This document shows positions 33,024 to 35,871 of a stretch of DNA of 35,871 nt, one piece after another. The stretch is from positions 1 to 35,871 of the forward strand of contig CALLOB010000111.1 of NCBI GenBank assembly GCA_938005315.1. Reading direction: 5' to 3'. Source of the stretch: an uncultured Phycisphaerae bacterium (GTDB lineage Bacteria > Planctomycetota > Phycisphaerae > UBA1845 > PWPN01). The notes under the pieces were generated by a model. That model saw nothing but the letters and a program-made list of their open reading frames with translations. It was not told the DNA's origin and made no database searches. Positions within the stretch are counted from its first letter, which is position 1; each line of letters starts with the position of its first letter. Position numbers and translations under genes: made by a program.

Positions 33024-33719
33024 TCAGGGCCGTGTACCCGTCAGCGGCGTCAGCGTGATGTCGCGGAAATGGATTTCCGTACCCTCGTTCTGGAAGGCGA
33101 TGTATCCCCGGGTTTCGCTGCAGTCCACGGCATGGTTGACCGTCCGGCCGTTGACCCTCACGATGACCTCCGCCCCCCGGCAGGTGATCTCCATGCGGTT
33201 CCACTGGCCGATGGGCTTCTCGACGTCGTCCAGCAGGTTGATGCCCCGTCGGCCCTGCTTGCGGCTCCCGTCGCCGACCAGGCGGTAGGTGCTGGCCATC
33301 TCGAAGAAGTCGCCGGCGTCCCCGGCCTTGAGCTGCACCTCCAGCGACCGCGGCCAGGGACCCTCCATCCGCGGGGTGCTGCAATGGATCATCACGCCGC
33401 TGTTGCCGCCCTGCCCGCCGGGCGCCCAGCGCCACTCGAAGGAAAGCACGTAGTCGGCGTACTCACCCTTGGTGCGCAGGAAACCGATCGGCCGGCCGGC
33501 GCAGATGATCGCCCCGTCCGACACGCGGAAGGCCTCCTCCATGCTGCCGCCCGGCTCGGCGAACCAGGCCTCCCAGCCCGTCAGGTCCGCCCCGTTGAAC
33601 AGCCGCACCGGCCGCACCTGTGCGGACCGCGCGACCGAGGCCACCTCGGGGCCCTGCTCCGCGCAGCCCAGGATCGCCATCGCCGCCAGAACCGCTCCGC
33701 CGGTCAGGATCGCCCGCAT
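33024..33719 (-). CDS. DUF1080 (3-keto-disaccharide hydrolase-like) lipoprotein
   Basis: This 231-aa protein has a lipoprotein signal ending ILGC (Cys19). The mature protein is a concanavalin-like beta sandwich of the DUF1080 family: RLFNGADLTGWEAW at the start, YVLSFEWRWAPGGQGGNSGVMIH, SLEVQLKAGDAGDFF, then WNRMEITCRGAEVIVRVNGRTVN and IAFQNEGTEIHFRDITL at the end. Some relatives hydrolyse 3-keto-glycosides, and the family is greatly expanded in planctomycetes and Bacteroidetes. AAGGAG lies 7 nt before the ATG. The frame is open a further 260 nt upstream, but that stretch is not protein-like. No neighbouring oxidoreductase of the 3-keto pathway is present here. Confidence 0.9.
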   Translation of the reverse strand: MRAILTGGAVLAAMAILGCAEQGPEVASVARSAQVRPVRLFNGADLTGWEAWFAEPGGSMEEAFRVSDGAIICAGRPIGFLRTKGEYADYVLSFEWRWAPGGQGGNSGVMIHCSTPRMEGPWPRSLEVQLKAGDAGDFFEMASTYRLVGDGSRKQGRRGINLLDDVEKPIGQWNRMEITCRGAEVIVRVNGRTVNHAVDCSETRGYIAFQNEGTEIHFRDITLTPLTGTRP

Positions 33720-33976
33720 GCCCGCGCTCCTTCTCGATGAAAGACCCCCCGATCCCTCACCCGTCGAATGCCGCGACACCGTGCCGTCCACGATAACCCC
33801 GCGCCGGGCGTCGGGCCAGCGGCTGGCGGCCCGGACGAGGGTGATCAGGGAACCGTACAGGCCGCCCGTGTCCGCCTTTGCAGGTTGGCGCTTCGGGCCC
33901 GGCTTGCCCGGACGCCGGACGGCCACCCACGTCCCGCCCAGCCTGTGTGCGCTGAAGCCGCCGACCGTGGGAGGGG

Positions 33977-35368
33977 TCAACCGGAAGCGGCGGGCCTTGT
34001 CGTCCCCGCCCTGCCGGCCGGGGCGTCGATGCGCGCCAGCCGGGCCGCGGCCGGATCCCCCCAGCCGGGAGGAATCGCCAGAATCAGGCCGTCGCCGTCG
34101 CGGGCCAGCACCAGCGCCGCTCCCGCCGGGGCCCGGGGAGCGGCCGAGGCGTCCGGCACCCAGCGCACCACGTGCCCGGCCCGCAGGTCGCGTCCGGGAT
34201 CGACCGCCGCCACCGCCGTCCCCGTGGCTGGATCCACGCTTTCGATGATGCCTGCCGGCGGCCAGGGATCCTCTTCGTCCCCGCGCTCGGCCAGCTCACA
34301 TTCCCGCAGCGGCCCGGCTGCCTCGTCCAGGATGCGGACGTCCACGCCGCAGTAATCCACCTTGACCGTCCGGACGGTCAGCTCCGCCACGTCGCGGAAC
34401 ACCGTCGGCTCGGCAGGATCGGCCCGGCGCACCCGGAACCGCTCCCCGACGCGCACACCGTCGTTCTCGCCGGCCGCCAGAAGACAGTAATCGCCCTCGA
34501 TGCGGAAGACCGGGGCCTTCAGCGGCCCACCGGCCTGTTCGCCGACCGCCCGAAGCACCGCCGTGTCGCCCTCGGCGGGGGCTTCAGCGCGGGCGTAGCT
34601 CAGAACCGCCGCCAGGCTCAGAGGTCCGTGCCCGCCGGTCACCACCGCCATGGCCACGTAACGGCCGCCGCGGAACAGGTCGACCTGCCGCCCGGGAACC
34701 AGCCCGTCCGCGGCACTGCCCACCACCGTGAGCTGTTCGCCGTCCGCGCCCGGCTCGACCGCCAGCACCGCGCTGTCGATCCGCCCGCGTCGCCGCAAGG
34801 CTGGCGCCGGCCACAGTTCGACGTCGTCGCCGGCCTCCGAAAGGGCGTTGCTGACCACGGGCTCCAGCGACACCAGGGCCAGTTCAGGTTCGAGCAGGAC
34901 GACCTCACCCAGGGCGATGGGGATGCCGTTGCGCCGGATCAGCACGCGGTCGCCGCGGGCCAGGCCGGCCTCGGCCCCCACGTCCATCCAGCCGCTGCCC
35001 CGCCCCGGCGCGACCCGCGTCATGCGGCCCCGGATCGTGACCCCGTCGGGAAGGAAATCGCGCCGCCGCGCCGGCAGGTCGACGGGCATTACGACGACCA
35101 GCGATCCATCGGCCACCCGGCCGGACCGCAGGCTCAGGACCGCCGTGTCGTCGGTCACCATCTGGACCCGTCCGGCGGCGACCGCCCGGCCGTCCGCGAT
35201 GACCCAGGCGGGCTGTCCGAGCCGCACGCCGGCCGCCCGGCCGCCGGACAGCCTGACCAGACCGTGAGCGGCGGTGGTGTCGGTCGCCCGCAGGGCGATC
35301 AGGTCCTCCGGCGGGGCCGCAGGGGCTGAGCCGGTCAGCAATGCGATGGCGATGATGGCCGCGTTCAC
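33977..35368 (-). CDS. Exported beta-rich repeat protein of unknown function
   Basis: This 463-aa protein begins at GTG with a short signal peptide (VNAAIIAIALLTGSAPA). The rest is a chain of short beta-barrel-like repeats of the type 'GLARGDRVLIRRNGIPIALGEVVLLEPELALVSLEP', seen at least five times: G-x-R-x-GQPAWVI, GLARGDRVLI, GLVPGRQVDLF, GVRVGERFRVR and DLRAGHVVRWV. The pattern is reminiscent of the MreC-type or KOW-like small barrel, but no family is certain. There is no coiled coil or membrane segment beyond the signal. The GTG overlaps the stop of the glycosyltransferase gene (GTGA), so the two are coupled and it may act in envelope assembly. A longer in-frame reading through the glycosyltransferase is rejected as a shadow. 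Confidence 0.7.
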   Translation of the reverse strand: MNAAIIAIALLTGSAPAAPPEDLIALRATDTTAAHGLVRLSGGRAAGVRLGQPAWVIADGRAVAAGRVQMVTDDTAVLSLRSGRVADGSLVVVMPVDLPARRRDFLPDGVTIRGRMTRVAPGRGSGWMDVGAEAGLARGDRVLIRRNGIPIALGEVVLLEPELALVSLEPVVSNALSEAGDDVELWPAPALRRRGRIDSAVLAVEPGADGEQLTVVGSAADGLVPGRQVDLFRGGRYVAMAVVTGGHGPLSLAAVLSYARAEAPAEGDTAVLRAVGEQAGGPLKAPVFRIEGDYCLLAAGENDGVRVGERFRVRRADPAEPTVFRDVAELTVRTVKVDYCGVDVRILDEAAGPLRECELAERGDEEDPWPPAGIIESVDPATGTAVAAVDPGRDLRAGHVVRWVPDASAAPRAPAGAALVLARDGDGLILAIPPGWGDPAAARLARIDAPAGRAGTTRPAASG

Positions 35369-35871
35369 GCCGTTTCCGCCTTGGCCGCCAGGCACTGATC
35401 CACCCGGGCGAGCACTTCCTGCGGCTCCAGCCGCCGCAGACAGGCGTGCTCGTGTGGGCATTGCGACAGCCGCTTGAAATAGCAGGGCGAACAGGGCAGG
35501 TCTCGCCGGAGGACCGCCTCGGGGCGCCGGAAAGGGCCGGTGCGCAGCGGGTTGGTCGGCCCGTACAGCGCCACCAGCGGCTTGCCCAGCGCCGTGGCGA
35601 TGTGCATCGGCCCGGAGTCGTTCATGACCACCAGCCACGAACGGGCCACCAGGGCGACCAGTTCCTGCACCGAGGTGCGACCGGTGAGGTTGACCAGGCC
35701 GTCGGCCCGTCGAGCGACCTCCAGGGCCACCGGCACCTCCGACGGGGTTCCGGCCAGCACCACCGGCCAGCCGTGCCGCCGCGAAATGCCGCGGGCCACC
35801 TCGGCGAAGGACTCGGCCGGCCACTGCTTGGTTTCCCAGCGTGTTCCGGGGCCCAGCAGGGCAAACGGCTG
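35365..35871 (-). CDS. GT9 heptosyltransferase-type glycosyltransferase, N-terminus cut by window edge
   Basis: 168 C-terminal residues are visible, running in frame from the right edge (first residues QPFALLGPGTRWETKQWP). This is the nucleotide-sugar-binding half of family GT9. LLGPGTRWETKQWP is the family's conserved GS/PGxxWxxKxWP block; LVVMNDSGPMHIATALGKPLVALYGPT is the donor-binding segment, with TNPLRTGPF after it. A Cys-rich motif, CSPCYFKRLSQCPHEHACL, is normal for the family near the end. Heptosyltransferases of this type build lipopolysaccharide core, so the product suggests an LPS-like outer membrane, in line with planctomycetes. The start codon lies outside the window. Confidence 0.9.
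   Translation of the reverse strand, partial: QPFALLGPGTRWETKQWPAESFAEVARGISRRHGWPVVLAGTPSEVPVALEVARRADGLVNLTGRTSVQELVALVARSWLVVMNDSGPMHIATALGKPLVALYGPTNPLRTGPFRRPEAVLRRDLPCSPCYFKRLSQCPHEHACLRRLEPQEVLARVDQCLAAKAETA

Noticed and set aside
33720-33976. N-terminal extension of the DUF1080 protein
   Set aside because: The open frame continues, but the translation is not protein-like. A signal peptide with AAGGAG 7 nt upstream fixes the start at 33719.
35369-35824. N-terminal extension of the beta-repeat protein across the glycosyltransferase gene
   Set aside because: It is an out-of-frame shadow of the GT9 gene; the GTG at 35368 begins a clear signal peptide.
1-35871. tRNA, rRNA or riboswitch genes
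   Set aside because: I looked for T-loop GGTTCGAxxCC patterns with a paired acceptor stem and for known riboswitch cores, and saw none. A covariance-model scan would be decisive.

Overview
The window is about 36 kb of very GC-rich bacterial chromosome. Several features point to a planctomycete, most likely of the class Phycisphaerae. These are a secreted glycoside hydrolase ending in a dockerin-like GDLDGDGDVD calcium loop, a ThuA-domain protein, a secreted GH29 alpha-L-fucosidase, a DUF1080 lipoprotein, a CehA/McbA-type metallohydrolase, and a phosphomannomutase with a cysteine-rich leader. This assignment is an inference from gene content; there is no rRNA or tRNA in the window to confirm it. 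I saw no CRISPR array, insertion sequence, prophage or integrase, so this looks like ordinary core and accessory chromosome rather than a mobile island.

Layout. 1-5.6 kb: the end of a clan GH-A glycoside hydrolase, then minus-strand genes for an M14 carboxypeptidase lipoprotein, a FecCD permease, its ATPase, and a ThuA-domain protein. The gap before the ThuA gene holds three related palindromes. 5.9-12.8 kb: a small Whirly-like conserved protein behind a strong promoter, an AI-2E family membrane protein, pyrD translationally coupled to a lipoprotein of STN-like modules, an extremely acidic small protein, a small conserved protein with a basic leader, and the fucosidase. 12.9-21 kb (plus strand): phosphomannomutase/phosphoglucomutase, a pair of M16B peptidases with complementary active-site halves, a CPBP membrane protease and mutS. 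21-24.5 kb (minus strand): an MFS-acyltransferase fusion, a small unknown protein and a polysaccharide-deacetylase-like lipoprotein with an intrinsic terminator. 24.6-27.9 kb: ltaE and a CehA-type hydrolase.

28-33 kb is the most interesting part. On the minus strand is a likely three-gene unit: an 88-aa two-helix membrane protein, a tail-anchored protein with three SAP-like helical modules and a coiled coil, and a stand-alone Clp N-terminal domain. Divergent from it is a ribbon-helix-helix protein carrying a Cys/His cluster, followed directly by a znuA-znuC-znuB zinc uptake operon with ATGA overlaps. The regulator candidate, the binding protein and, unusually, the ATPase all carry His-rich or Cys/His-rich segments. 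I infer that the ribbon-helix-helix protein is a zinc sensor for this operon, acting in place of a Fur-type Zur. 33-35.9 kb: a DUF1080 lipoprotein, an exported beta-rich protein, and the end of a GT9 heptosyltransferase that runs off the right edge.

Most starts were chosen from visible Shine-Dalgarno sequences, signal peptides or stop/start overlaps. They often differ from the longest possible reading frame, because at this GC content spurious open frames are long on both strands.
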